From Francisella sp. LA112445 (GTDB lineage Bacteria; Pseudomonadota; Gammaproteobacteria; Francisellales; Francisellaceae), in the NCBI RefSeq assembly GCF_012224145.1, contig NZ_CP041030.1, positions 1,364,001-1,428,000 on the forward strand: a DNA stretch of 64,000 bases. Reading direction: 5' to 3'. The notes beneath the pieces were generated by a model. That model was not told the origin of the DNA. It did not search any database and was given only the letters and a program-made list of their open reading frames with translations. Below are positions 1 to 8,736 of this stretch, piece by piece; position 1 is the stretch's first letter; every line of letters starts with the position of its first letter. Position numbers and translations under genes: made by a program.

Positions 1-44
1 ATATCACTATGATAAACAGGTATAAAAGGCTCTTAGAAAAATCG

Positions 45-1601
45 TTATAAATACTGTGCTACTAAGACTCTATTTATTCTACGTCTTATTTCAACTATAT
101 TTGTCTTCACAGATCTACATAGATTATATGTTGTATTAAGCTTTTGTGCAGTTGAATTAGTTAATTTTATACTACTCAAATTCGCTCTATTAGACATTTC
201 TATAGCTGTTAAAACAGGTGCTTCTTCCAAACATAGAGGCTCCTGTAAAACTTTAACGATCTGTCTTGCATATGCCTTTATTTGTTCTGTTTTTGTAGCA
301 AAATCATGCTCATGGTTAATATACTCAAACATTTCATAAGCGATAGACATTCTTATCTTCTCTTCAAGATATACATATGCCAACTCATGCTCAACATTTT
401 TACTCAATTTTTCATCTTTATCAAAATCTAGTGATCGCCATTGATTTAATAAGACAGTTAATCTCTTAAGTAAAGTTCTAATTATGCGAATATTTTGATT
501 AAATCTATTTCTATTTTGCTGGATTTGCCTTTTAATATCTTTTGGTAACTTTTTTGTATGAAGCTGAATTATTGAGCTTTCTAACTGAGAAATATTATCC
601 TCAACATCTTCTGTTATATTTATAATATCTCTAAGTTCTAAATTTGGAGCTACTTCAGACATAACTAGATAACATTGCTTATAAATTCCTAAAATATGAT
701 TATATTTTTGAGTTATTTTACTTCTTAGGTTTTCTATTGATGTAAATAAATAATCTTTTTTAACATCTTCAAATTTAGAGATCGTTTTAAAGTAGTAGAT
801 CTTTCGACCAGAAAGTAGCTCTATAAAAAGAGTAATAGCATTACTTGCATCATCTAAATCAAAAAGATTATATTGACCTGCACTATTATAGATCTTTGTT
901 AAGAAACCTGCTTTTCTCTCAAGTCCCTGCTTTAAGTCTGAGTACTCCCCTATTAGTGCTTTTAAAAATTTCAGTTTTAAATCATTTGGAATTTTTTGGC
1001 AATTAGATATTTGTTTATAAAATTTTCTTAACTTACGTTTATTATCATGATTATCAATAGGGAAACCATTCTCCTGATGTAAATATATAATCTCAGCAAA
1101 CTCTGCCATTTCTTTACTAAAATGAAGATTAAAAATATAAAATATCTCTTTACTTGTAGGATGTGATTTTGCAAGGATTTCATAAGCCACTCGATTATCT
1201 CTAACTTGATCAGTTAGATTAGCTAAACTCATTTTCTTTGATAAGTAGAGATTTTGGTATGACTCCTCCATTACGCTCAAAAATCTATCTTGCATTTTTT
1301 CTTGTTCGCGATGTTTTATCGAATCAAAGATTATTTTACTAACAAAACCAACTAAACCAACGAAAAAAACATATAAAGAAAAATATGCAACTGTAACTAG
1401 AGGCACTCTAGAGCCATGACTTAAGTAATAACCTAGTGTGATAGCTATAATTGTTACAGGACCTGCTGCCCATATTATTGAAAGTATAGTAGCCTTAATA
1501 TCAGCTCTATGAATTGATGATATTAACTCACTTGCATACGAGTTATTATATGAATTTCTTTTTTTTAACTTTGCCTTTAGTTTTCTAAATATATATATCA
1601 T
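45..1601 (-). CDS. membrane-anchored helical protein of unknown function
   Basis: A 518-residue protein I do not recognise. Two hydrophobic segments near residues 38-60 and 66-90 form a membrane hairpin close to the N-terminus. The remaining roughly 420 residues are charged, Lys/Glu/Asn-rich and predicted mostly helical, with no enzyme motif I can see. This suggests a membrane-tethered cytoplasmic helical domain. The start ATG lies at a run of basic residues that would sit before the first membrane segment. It is divergent from the paralogous membrane-protein pair on its right and separated from them by about 190 bases holding both promoters. Codon use looks like that of its neighbours. The frame is confident; the function is unknown. 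Confidence 0.75.
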   Translation of the reverse strand: MIYIFRKLKAKLKKRNSYNNSYASELISSIHRADIKATILSIIWAAGPVTIIAITLGYYLSHGSRVPLVTVAYFSLYVFFVGLVGFVSKIIFDSIKHREQEKMQDRFLSVMEESYQNLYLSKKMSLANLTDQVRDNRVAYEILAKSHPTSKEIFYIFNLHFSKEMAEFAEIIYLHQENGFPIDNHDNKRKLRKFYKQISNCQKIPNDLKLKFLKALIGEYSDLKQGLERKAGFLTKIYNSAGQYNLFDLDDASNAITLFIELLSGRKIYYFKTISKFEDVKKDYLFTSIENLRSKITQKYNHILGIYKQCYLVMSEVAPNLELRDIINITEDVEDNISQLESSIIQLHTKKLPKDIKRQIQQNRNRFNQNIRIIRTLLKRLTVLLNQWRSLDFDKDEKLSKNVEHELAYVYLEEKIRMSIAYEMFEYINHEHDFATKTEQIKAYARQIVKVLQEPLCLEEAPVLTAIEMSNRANLSSIKLTNSTAQKLNTTYNLCRSVKTNIVEIRRRINRVLVAQYL

Positions 1602-1754
1602 TGCCTCACTATTTTACCAGTATTTTCATAACTATTCTAACAAACAAGATTTACAAGCTTCAAGCAAAATTATCTCTAATCAATAAAAATGTATTTAAAA
1701 AAGTAGCTAACTTTATAGTATAAATACTTCAAAAATAACTTTATTAACAGTATA

Positions 1755-1784
1755 TTTATTAACAACGATATATAAAGATATAAT
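1755..1784 (+). promoter_or_regulatory. candidate promoter giving a leaderless transcript
   Basis: A perfect TATAAT (1779-1784) ends six bases before the ATG at 1791, so transcription would begin at or next to the start codon. There is no Shine-Dalgarno-like sequence in front of the ATG. The -35 region is only an approximate TTAACA. This is an inference from spacing; a promoter further upstream is possible. Confidence 0.4.
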
Positions 1785-1790
1785 GTACTT

Positions 1791-2405
1791 ATGAGTATTA
1801 GTTTCTATTTTATGCAAATACTAGTGTCAATATTTGGGGTATTATTTGCAGTCAAAATTGCTTCTTTTAAGAAAGAGGCTTGGTATTTTTACTTCTTTGG
1901 AACTTTACTTGGATTTATTAGTTTTTATAATTTTAATGAATTTAGTATTCTTGACTTTATAAAAAGCTTAGCACCTTTTAGCCATGACTTAGGATTATCA
2001 CTATTAGCAATAATTATTCTCAAGAAATATAGCTTTAAACCGCAAATATTAACTAGAAACAATATTGTGCCTGCTACTGTTATTATTATACTGACAACAC
2101 TATTTATGATTATATTTAACCACTTAACCTTGCCTATGTCACCATTTTTTAGTGTTAGTATGTTCATTTCAGATTTATTTGGAATCATAGTATTTGTTGG
2201 TTCTGCTCTTTTAATATTTGGATATATTGCAGGCTTGCTTATAAATTCTATCTATTGTGTGCAAATGATAGTAATGAGCATATATTACCAAATAATATAT
2301 CCTCAAAGTATTACAATGTTTCTTATAAGTAATGCTTTTAATATACTAAATCTACTTATATTCACATACGCCTACATCAAGTATAGAAAAGCTATCAAAA
2401 ATTAA
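1791..2405 (+). CDS. multi-pass membrane protein, tandem paralogue A
   Basis: A 204-residue, strongly hydrophobic protein with about six membrane segments and almost no hydrophilic loops. It is clearly homologous to the next gene: both share the start of a segment SFKK(E/D)AWYFYF, then FISFYNF, IKSL-PF-DLG and an internal FG-I-GLLI stretch. I do not recognise the family; no transport or enzymatic motif is visible. The start is chosen because it aligns with that of the paralogue; there is no ribosome binding site before it. Gene and 3' flank look like one half of a tandem duplication ending at typA. Confidence 0.75.
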   Translation: MSISFYFMQILVSIFGVLFAVKIASFKKEAWYFYFFGTLLGFISFYNFNEFSILDFIKSLAPFSHDLGLSLLAIIILKKYSFKPQILTRNNIVPATVIIILTTLFMIIFNHLTLPMSPFFSVSMFISDLFGIIVFVGSALLIFGYIAGLLINSIYCVQMIVMSIYYQIIYPQSITMFLISNAFNILNLLIFTYAYIKYRKAIKN

Positions 2406-2420
2406 AGTGGCTAAATTATA

Positions 2421-2449
2421 GGTACTTTTGATAATTGCCGGTCTATAAT
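2421..2449 (+). promoter_or_regulatory. promoter of paralogue B
   Basis: TATAAT at 2444-2449 preceded by a GGTACTTTTG stretch, matching base for base the core in front of typA. It leaves a leader of about 30 bases before the ATG at 2485. The -35 hexamer is weak. Confidence 0.5.
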
Positions 2450-2484
2450 TATCTTATAAAAATAAGTGAATTTAAGATGAAGTT

Positions 2485-3105
2485 ATGCAGACATATTTTC
2501 TTTTATTGACTGTTCAAATATTTACATTAATATTCGCTATTAGAATTTCCTCTTTCAAAAAAGATGCATGGTATTTTTATTTTCTAGCAACATTTGTAAA
2601 CTTTATTAGCTTTTATAATTTTAGCGAATCTAGTATTTCTTATTTTATTAAAAGTCTAACTCCATTTTTAAATGATTTAGGTTTACCTCTACTAGCAATA
2701 CTTATAGCTTATAAAACCAAGATAATTCCTCAAAGAATCACAAAAAACAATATCTTACAAGCTAGTGCTATAATAATACTATCAACGATATTTATGATCT
2801 TTTATAGCTATATAAACCTAAATACACATCTGTCTTATAGCATAATTATAGTTATCACTTATTTCTTTGGATTTTTAGCATTCATAGGTAGTGTTTTGTT
2901 AGCTTTTGGCTATATCTTAGGACTTCTAATAAGTGCTGTTTGTTCGCTTCAAATAGCTTGTATAAATTTATACTTTAGTATTAGTTTTGGATTTTTTCCC
3001 TCTGCATATTACCTGATAATGACAACAACTTTTAATATTTTATGTTTTATTACTTTTCTTTACGGTTATAACAAAAACAAAAAACTACTCAAAGATTCAA
3101 AGTAG
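2485..3105 (+). CDS. multi-pass membrane protein, tandem paralogue B
   Basis: A 206-residue hydrophobic protein with about six membrane segments, homologous along its whole length to the preceding gene but well diverged, so the duplication is not recent. It has an acceptable leader and an A/G-rich stretch ahead of the ATG. No known family recognised. Its 3' flank contains the typA promoter. A role in transport or membrane maintenance would be a guess. Confidence 0.75.
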   Translation: MQTYFLLLTVQIFTLIFAIRISSFKKDAWYFYFLATFVNFISFYNFSESSISYFIKSLTPFLNDLGLPLLAILIAYKTKIIPQRITKNNILQASAIIILSTIFMIFYSYINLNTHLSYSIIIVITYFFGFLAFIGSVLLAFGYILGLLISAVCSLQIACINLYFSISFGFFPSAYYLIMTTTFNILCFITFLYGYNKNKKLLKDSK

Positions 3106-3118
3106 CCAAGTTTTTAGG

Positions 3119-3145
3119 TACTTTTGGTTATTATTAGTCTATAAT
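3119..3145 (+). promoter_or_regulatory. typA promoter
   Basis: TATAAT at 3140-3145 inside GTCTATAATT, with AGGTACTTTTGG upstream as the -35 region. The predicted leader is about 27 bases and contains an AGGT ribosome binding site close to the ATG at 3179. It is the second copy of the promoter seen before paralogue B. Confidence 0.55.
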
Positions 3146-3178
3146 TGTTGGTGATTTTATAAAAATAGGTAAAATTTA

Positions 3179-4996
3179 ATGATTGAAAATTTAAGAAATA
3201 TTGCGATTATCGCACACGTTGACCATGGTAAAACTACTTTGGTTGATAAGTTATTACAACAATCTGGTACCCTAAATACTCGTGGTCCAGAAGTTGAAAG
3301 AGTCATGGACTCAAATGATATTGAAAAAGAAAGAGGGATTACAATCCTTGCAAAAAACACTGCCCTAAAATGGAATAATTATAGAATTAATATCGTAGAC
3401 ACTCCAGGTCATGCTGACTTCGGCGGTGAAGTTGAACGTGTACTATCTATGGTTGACTCAGTATTACTTCTAGTTGATGCTGTTGATGGCCCTATGCCTC
3501 AGACAAGATTTGTAACAGAAAAAGCTTTTGCTAAAGGTTTAAAACCTATCGTAGTTATCAACAAGATTGATAGAGATGGTGCAAGACCTGATTGGGTTGT
3601 TGATCAAGTATTTGACCTTTTTGATAGACTTGGTGCTACAGATGAGCAACTAGATTTCCCTATAATCTATGCTTCTGCTATTAATGGTTGGGCTACAAAT
3701 GAGCTTGGCGAACAGAAAGAAGATATGACTGATCTTTTCAAAGCTATTGTTGAAAATGTTGAGCATCCTGCTGTTGATGAGGATGGTCCATTCCAAATGC
3801 AAATATCTTCCTTAGATTATTCAAACTTCACAGGAACTATTGGTATTGGTCGTATCCAAAGAGGTAAAGTTAAAACAAATACTCCTGTAACTATTATTGG
3901 CAAAGATGGTAAAACTCGTAATGGTAGAATCTTACAAATATTAGGTTATATGGGGCTTGAAAGAGTAGAAGTTCCTGAAGCACAAGCTGGTGATATTGTT
4001 TGTGTAACAGGCATGGAAGGTTTGAACATATCAGATACATTATGTAGCCCTGATAAAGTAGAAGCATTACCTGAACTTTCTGTAGATGAGCCAACTATTA
4101 GCATGACATTCCAAGTTAATAACTCTCCTTTTGCTGGTAAAGAAGGTAAGTTTGTAACTTCTCGTCAGATCAAAGATCGTCTAGATAAAGAACTACTTAC
4201 AAATGTAGCTTTAAGAGTTGAACAGCTTGATGATCCTGATAAGTTTAAAGTTTCTGGACGTGGTGAACTTCATCTTTCAATCTTATTAGAAAATATGCGT
4301 CGTGAAGGTTATGAAATCGCAGTATCTCGTCCACATGTAATCTTTAAAGATGTTGATGGTGAGAAACATGAGCCATATGAGCAAGCAATTATAGATATCG
4401 AAGAAGAGCATCAAGGTACTGTAATGGAAAGAATGGGCTTGCGTCAAGGTGAGCTTAAAAATATGGAACCAGATGGAAAAGGTCGTGTAAAACTTGAGTT
4501 TATAATACCATCTCGTGGTCTAATTGGTTTTTATACAGAGTTTTTAACTATCACATCTGGCTCAGGTATTTTAAATAAAGTATTTGATCATTATGGACCT
4601 ATGAAAAAACAAGCTCTTGAAACTCGCCAAAATGGTACTTTAGTTTCTATGTTAGCGGGTAAAGCAGTAGCTTTTGCTCTTTGGAACCTGCAAGAGAGAG
4701 GTAAAATGTTTATTTCTCATGGTACAGATGTTTATGAAGGAATGATTATAGGAATTCATAGTAGAGATAATGATTTAGCAGTAAATCCTTGTAAAGGTAA
4801 ACAGCTAACTAACGTTCGTGCCTCTGGTAAAGATGATGCTCTTACTTTAGTTACTCCAATCAAGCTTACTCTTGAGTATGCTCTTGAGTTTATCGAAGAT
4901 GATGAGTTAGTTGAAATTACACCAGAATCTATTAGATTAAGAAAAAAACATCTAACAGAATCTGATCGTAAAAAAGCAGCTCGTGGGGCTCTTTAA
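3179..4996 (+). CDS. typA: ribosome-associated GTPase TypA/BipA
   Basis: 605 residues, the usual length for TypA/BipA, an EF-G-like translational GTPase that acts on 70S ribosomes or 50S assembly under stress and low temperature. The G motifs are all present: AHVDHGKTTL (P-loop), RGITI (switch I), DTPGHADFGGEVER (G3) and NKIDR (G4). They are followed by the EF-G-like domains and the TypA-specific C-terminal domain (SRGLIGF, GTLVSMLAGKA, ISHGTDVYEGMIIG). It is expressed from its own promoter and followed by a large inverted repeat. Confidence 0.97.
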   Translation: MIENLRNIAIIAHVDHGKTTLVDKLLQQSGTLNTRGPEVERVMDSNDIEKERGITILAKNTALKWNNYRINIVDTPGHADFGGEVERVLSMVDSVLLLVDAVDGPMPQTRFVTEKAFAKGLKPIVVINKIDRDGARPDWVVDQVFDLFDRLGATDEQLDFPIIYASAINGWATNELGEQKEDMTDLFKAIVENVEHPAVDEDGPFQMQISSLDYSNFTGTIGIGRIQRGKVKTNTPVTIIGKDGKTRNGRILQILGYMGLERVEVPEAQAGDIVCVTGMEGLNISDTLCSPDKVEALPELSVDEPTISMTFQVNNSPFAGKEGKFVTSRQIKDRLDKELLTNVALRVEQLDDPDKFKVSGRGELHLSILLENMRREGYEIAVSRPHVIFKDVDGEKHEPYEQAIIDIEEEHQGTVMERMGLRQGELKNMEPDGKGRVKLEFIIPSRGLIGFYTEFLTITSGSGILNKVFDHYGPMKKQALETRQNGTLVSMLAGKAVAFALWNLQERGKMFISHGTDVYEGMIIGIHSRDNDLAVNPCKGKQLTNVRASGKDDALTLVTPIKLTLEYALEFIEDDELVEITPESIRLRKKHLTESDRKKAARGAL

Positions 4997-5037
4997 TTCT
5001 AAACTTTCTTTCTATCTAAATTTCAAATATAAAACTA

Positions 5038-5079
5038 AGCATTAATTCTATGATGAAAGCTAGTCATAGAATTAATGCT
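5038..5079. repeat. perfect 16 bp inverted repeat between typA and methyltransferase
   Basis: Arms at 5038-5053 and 5064-5079 pair perfectly (AGCATTAATTCTATGA and its complement) around a 10-base loop. No U-run follows on the + strand; on the - strand a TTTTATATTT stretch follows. It may act as a typA terminator or mRNA 3' stabiliser, or it may be a protein-binding palindrome. Confidence 0.8.
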
Positions 5080-5146
5080 AGAAACTTAATTACTAGTTAT
5101 AAGAAATATATATAATCAAATTAAAAATTTATTCTAAAAGCTTAAT

Positions 5147-5893
5147 ATGATAAATAAAAAACCTAGCTTTAACTCAGAATCTTATCAAAAAGCAAGGCCT
5201 TCTACTCCTGCTGAAATTATTGATTATCTAAAGAATAACATTCCTTCTTATAAAAAAGCTTGGGACTGTGGTACAGGTAATGGTCAAACAGCTATTAAAT
5301 TAGCAGAGTTTATTGATAAAATTCATGCTACGGATATTAGTAAGGATCAGATATCTAAAGCTTTTAAACATAAGAATATTAAATACTTTGAGTCTAATGA
5401 AACTAGTAGTATGTTTAATGATGAAAGTGTCGATTTGGTAACAGCTTCTCAAGCTGCTCATTGGTTTGATATATCTAAATTTGAAAAAGAATGCTTACGT
5501 ATACTTAAACCTAATGGCATCATAGCAATTTGGACATACTATCGAGACATTCAAATAAATGGTAAAACAGAAGTTATTTATCAAGAGTTTTTAAATGCGA
5601 TAGATTCATTTTTCCCAGAAGGTAACGGGCTTGTTGAAATTTATCAAAGTATTAATCTAAACTTACCTATGTTAAATGCTCCTAAGTTTGAACAAACAAA
5701 ACAAATGGACTTTGATAACTTTATCGAATATCTAAAATCAATATCTGCTTATGCCGAATATATTAAGAACCATAGAAAATGTCCTCTTATAGAGCTTGGA
5801 TTTTATGATAAATTTAGAAAATCTTGGGGAGAACCATCAACTATTAATACCATAACTTGGCCAATAGTCTTTAAGTGTTACATCAAAAGATAA
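5147..5893 (+). CDS. class I SAM-dependent methyltransferase
   Basis: 248 residues, a Methyltransf_11-type fold resembling trans-aconitate/SAM methyltransferase-like proteins. Visible features are the glycine loop WDCGTGNGQTA (motif I, about residues 40-50), the acidic end of strand 2 (ATD), and the SVDLVTASQAAHWF stretch after motif II. A C-terminal domain of this family follows, ending in TWPIVFKCYIKR. The substrate cannot be inferred. It stands alone and ends seven bases before the convergent ggt gene. Confidence 0.85.
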   Translation: MINKKPSFNSESYQKARPSTPAEIIDYLKNNIPSYKKAWDCGTGNGQTAIKLAEFIDKIHATDISKDQISKAFKHKNIKYFESNETSSMFNDESVDLVTASQAAHWFDISKFEKECLRILKPNGIIAIWTYYRDIQINGKTEVIYQEFLNAIDSFFPEGNGLVEIYQSINLNLPMLNAPKFEQTKQMDFDNFIEYLKSISAYAEYIKNHRKCPLIELGFYDKFRKSWGEPSTINTITWPIVFKCYIKR

Positions 5894-5900
5894 TTATTAT

Positions 5901-7646
5901 CTAATACCCTACTGCTAAAGCACTAGCTCTACGCGGGTCTGCCGCACCATAGACATACTCACCATCAGAGCCTACCGATTCTGCAGCCCCCATAGCTGCG
6001 TATGGTATGACATTATTGCCCATTTTCTTAAGTAAGTTAATTGTATCTACAGATATTCCCTGCTCTACACCTAACTCTTCTGGCCACAATTGACTATGTA
6101 CACGAGGATTATTAACTGCTGATTGTAAATTCATATTGTAATCAATTAAATTCAAAATAACTTGTAGAGTAGTTGTAATAATACGACTACCACCTGGTGA
6201 ACCTGTAGCTAAGAATGGATTGCCCTTTTTATCTAGCACTATAGTTGGTGTCATTGAGCTTAATGGTCGCTTATTTGGTGCTACAGTATTAGCCTCACCT
6301 TGAACTAATCCAAATACGTTAGCTACACCAACTTTAGCAGCAAAATCATCCATTTCATTATTTAAAAATATCCCTGTACCTGGTGCAATAATACCACTAC
6401 CATAAGAGTAATTTAGGGTATATGTATTTGAGACCATATTACCATCTTTATCTATAACGCTAAATTGTGTAGTTTGTAGTTTTTCATGATCATCAGGATC
6501 AACTGTACTAATATCTTTACTAGGAATATGTTTATCTGTATCTATTTTCTTAGCTATCTGCTTAGCATATTTTTTAGATAAAAATTTAGCTAAATCCATC
6601 TTCACAAAATCAGGGTCACCAAGATCTGCATTACGATCATTATAAGCATAGCTCATAGCATTGCTCATAAGATTGATAGTTTTGGCACTATTATTACCAT
6701 AATCCGCTAATGGGAAGTTTTCTAAAATATTTAGAAGCTCAATTAAAACCACCCCACCAGAACTTGGCGGTGGCATAGAATAGATAGTATAACCTCTATA
6801 GGTGTCTTTAACTGGCTTCATTTCTTCTACATTATAATTCTTAAGATCATTTAAAGTAATTAGTCCACCATTTTTAGCCATGCTTTGGGCTATCTTATGA
6901 GCTATTTCACCTTCATAAAAAGCTTTTTTACCATGTTTTGCGATTAGCTCTAGGCTATTAGCAAGCTCTGGCTGCTTTAATGTCTCTCCAACCTTATATG
7001 CTGAGCCATCTTTTTTATAAAAAATCCTCATCGCATCAGGAGATTTTTTTAACCATGGTTTAGCAGTTACTAATGATTGGTGTAAATCATAGCTCACTGG
7101 AATACCATATTTTGCTAGTTTGATAGCTGGAGCAATTACCTGAGCAAGTGTTAATTTACCGTACTTTTGCTGTGCATCAATTAGGCCTGCTACAGTTCCA
7201 GGAACTCCTGAAGCACTATAAGAACCAGAAACTTTACTATAATCAACCTCTCCTTTTTTATTAAGGAACATATCTTTAGTAGCCTTAGAAGGAGCTTTTT
7301 CACGATAGTTTATAGCTATAGTTTTATGCTTATCTTTTAGGTATATTAGCATAAAGCCTCCACCACCAAGGTTTCCTGCTCGTGGTAAGGTAACTGCTAA
7401 GGCAAACCCAACAGCTACAGCCGCATCTACAGCATTACCACCCTGTTTGAGTATTTGTAACCCTACTACACTAGCTAGAGCTTCTTGTGATGAAACCATT
7501 CCGTGTTTTTGTACAACTGGTTGAGCAATTTGCATTTCCTCTTGAATAGGGATAAAATCATACCCACTAGATACAGGAGCTGCAATAGTTGATAAACTTG
7601 GTAATAGCATTACCATAGACATAAAAGCTACGAATAATTTTTTCAT
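5901..7646 (-). CDS. ggt: gamma-glutamyltranspeptidase (periplasmic)
   Basis: Ntn-hydrolase that transfers or hydrolyses the gamma-glutamyl group of glutathione in the periplasm, a route to cysteine in intracellular bacteria. I start at the second Met of the longest frame, which begins a clear signal peptide (MKKLFVAFMSMVMLL...AA); the longest frame would begin at 7664. The family signature is present: GGNAVDAAVA, GNLGGGGFMLIY, MPPPSSGGVVLIE. The autocleavage site is at TTQFSVIDKDGN, where the second Thr becomes the catalytic nucleophile, and is followed by YTLNYSYGSGI. About 580 residues is the normal length. Intact. Confidence 0.96.
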   Translation of the reverse strand: MKKLFVAFMSMVMLLPSLSTIAAPVSSGYDFIPIQEEMQIAQPVVQKHGMVSSQEALASVVGLQILKQGGNAVDAAVAVGFALAVTLPRAGNLGGGGFMLIYLKDKHKTIAINYREKAPSKATKDMFLNKKGEVDYSKVSGSYSASGVPGTVAGLIDAQQKYGKLTLAQVIAPAIKLAKYGIPVSYDLHQSLVTAKPWLKKSPDAMRIFYKKDGSAYKVGETLKQPELANSLELIAKHGKKAFYEGEIAHKIAQSMAKNGGLITLNDLKNYNVEEMKPVKDTYRGYTIYSMPPPSSGGVVLIELLNILENFPLADYGNNSAKTINLMSNAMSYAYNDRNADLGDPDFVKMDLAKFLSKKYAKQIAKKIDTDKHIPSKDISTVDPDDHEKLQTTQFSVIDKDGNMVSNTYTLNYSYGSGIIAPGTGIFLNNEMDDFAAKVGVANVFGLVQGEANTVAPNKRPLSSMTPTIVLDKKGNPFLATGSPGGSRIITTTLQVILNLIDYNMNLQSAVNNPRVHSQLWPEELGVEQGISVDTINLLKKMGNNVIPYAAMGAAESVGSDGEYVYGAADPRRASALAVGY

Positions 7647-7742
7647 TGAAAGCACATAATTCAATTAATAGATATATTTACTATAGCAAAAACTTTTTGA
7701 TTAAAGAAACTCTTGTGAATATTTTTTACTTTAAAAAATCTT

Positions 7743-8660
7743 TTAAACTTTAGCAGCATCATTCACAGTAGATAAGCTACTCTTAAGTACAGGTATATTC
7801 TGAGAGTTTGTTATAAAACTTTCGCCACTTGAAGCAACTTCTGAACTAGTACTTCCACTATTGATTCCTAATATATTTAATACTGCTTGGTCATTTTGCT
7901 GTGCTGACTCTGCTTGAGGTGGCTTTTGCTTCAATATTTTTGCCATACTATAGTCATAATTTTGTATATATGCATTTCTTAGAGCCACATATGGATCTAA
8001 CGTCGATTGCTGAAGATTAGTGTATGCTGGTAAATATGACACACCTTTATTGACATAATATACTCCATACACACTATAGTTAATAAGATATGATGTAAAA
8101 GTATCAATACCAGGTACAAGAAATATATATGTAAGAGGGTTAAATGCTGCATCGACACCGTTAGATAAGCTCTCTACTGTTCCAGGACCAAAAATAGGCC
8201 AAACTATATATGGTGAGGCATAACCTTTCTTATATACACCCCATTTATGTAATGTTGTCGCAAAATTCTGATGATATCTCATTGGCAAATCAAACCAACT
8301 ATTAGCTACATCAAATATCCCAGCTACTCCAAGAGTTGTATTGGCTACAAATCGCATACTATCATCACCGGCATAGCCCCACTGATCTTGGAATATATCA
8401 TTTGCTACCCTACTAGGCTCAAAAAGATTTTGAAAAACATTAAAGATACCATTTTGGACAAAATTAGGCACTACAAACGCATAAGCTTTAGCAGCTGGGG
8501 TTAAAAATTTATAAACCTTATCATTAAATTTATATATTTTTCTGTTATATTTTTCATAAGGATCTCTTTTATTAATAGGAACTTCCCATTTAAAAGAGCA
8601 GCTTGCAAGGGTCGTAGCTAAGACACCCCACAACAACATTAAACTTATTTTTCTTTTCAT
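7743..8660 (-). CDS. mlaA: MlaA/VacJ outer-membrane lipoprotein
   Basis: Outer-membrane component of the Mla system, which removes misplaced phospholipids from the outer leaflet. The N-terminus is a lipoprotein signal ending in LASC, so Cys is acylated near residue 20. The body has the MlaA signature: DPYEKYNRKIYKFND, an FEPSRVANDI region, then GVAGIFDVA and PIFGPGTVES. At 305 residues it is longer than the E. coli protein because of a 60-residue Ser/Ala/Gln-rich C-terminal tail, which probably extends into the periplasm. It follows ggt on the same strand with a gap of about 95 bases. Confidence 0.93.
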   Translation of the reverse strand: MKRKISLMLLWGVLATTLASCSFKWEVPINKRDPYEKYNRKIYKFNDKVYKFLTPAAKAYAFVVPNFVQNGIFNVFQNLFEPSRVANDIFQDQWGYAGDDSMRFVANTTLGVAGIFDVANSWFDLPMRYHQNFATTLHKWGVYKKGYASPYIVWPIFGPGTVESLSNGVDAAFNPLTYIFLVPGIDTFTSYLINYSVYGVYYVNKGVSYLPAYTNLQQSTLDPYVALRNAYIQNYDYSMAKILKQKPPQAESAQQNDQAVLNILGINSGSTSSEVASSGESFITNSQNIPVLKSSLSTVNDAAKV

Positions 8661-8736
8661 AATAAAATAAACTTATCCGTACTAATCTTTTGAAGTAAGC
8701 AATTATAGATGATTATTGCTAAATATAAAGACCAAA

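Larger units (their letters stand above)
2404..3181 (+). repeat. duplicated gene-plus-flank unit (second copy and both tails)
   Basis: The non-coding tail after paralogue A (2404-2484) and the tail after paralogue B (3100-3181) are alike. Both carry an AAAGT-GC-AA start, then AGGTACTTTTG, a GTCTATAATT promoter core and TTATAAAAATA just before the next gene's start. Together with the homologous proteins, this shows that a gene and its downstream promoter were duplicated as a unit, so the same promoter type now drives paralogue B and typA. Confidence 0.6.

Noticed and set aside
1925-2188. Antisense open frame inside paralogue A
   Set aside because: Mirror of the real gene's hydrophobic codons; no start signal and no resemblance to any protein.
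1791-3105. Possible PnuC-type transporters
   Set aside because: Size and membrane topology are similar, but no conserved PnuC residues could be identified by eye; left as unknown.
3894-4094. Reverse-strand open frame in typA
   Set aside because: Lies wholly inside a conserved, intact GTPase gene; shadow frame.
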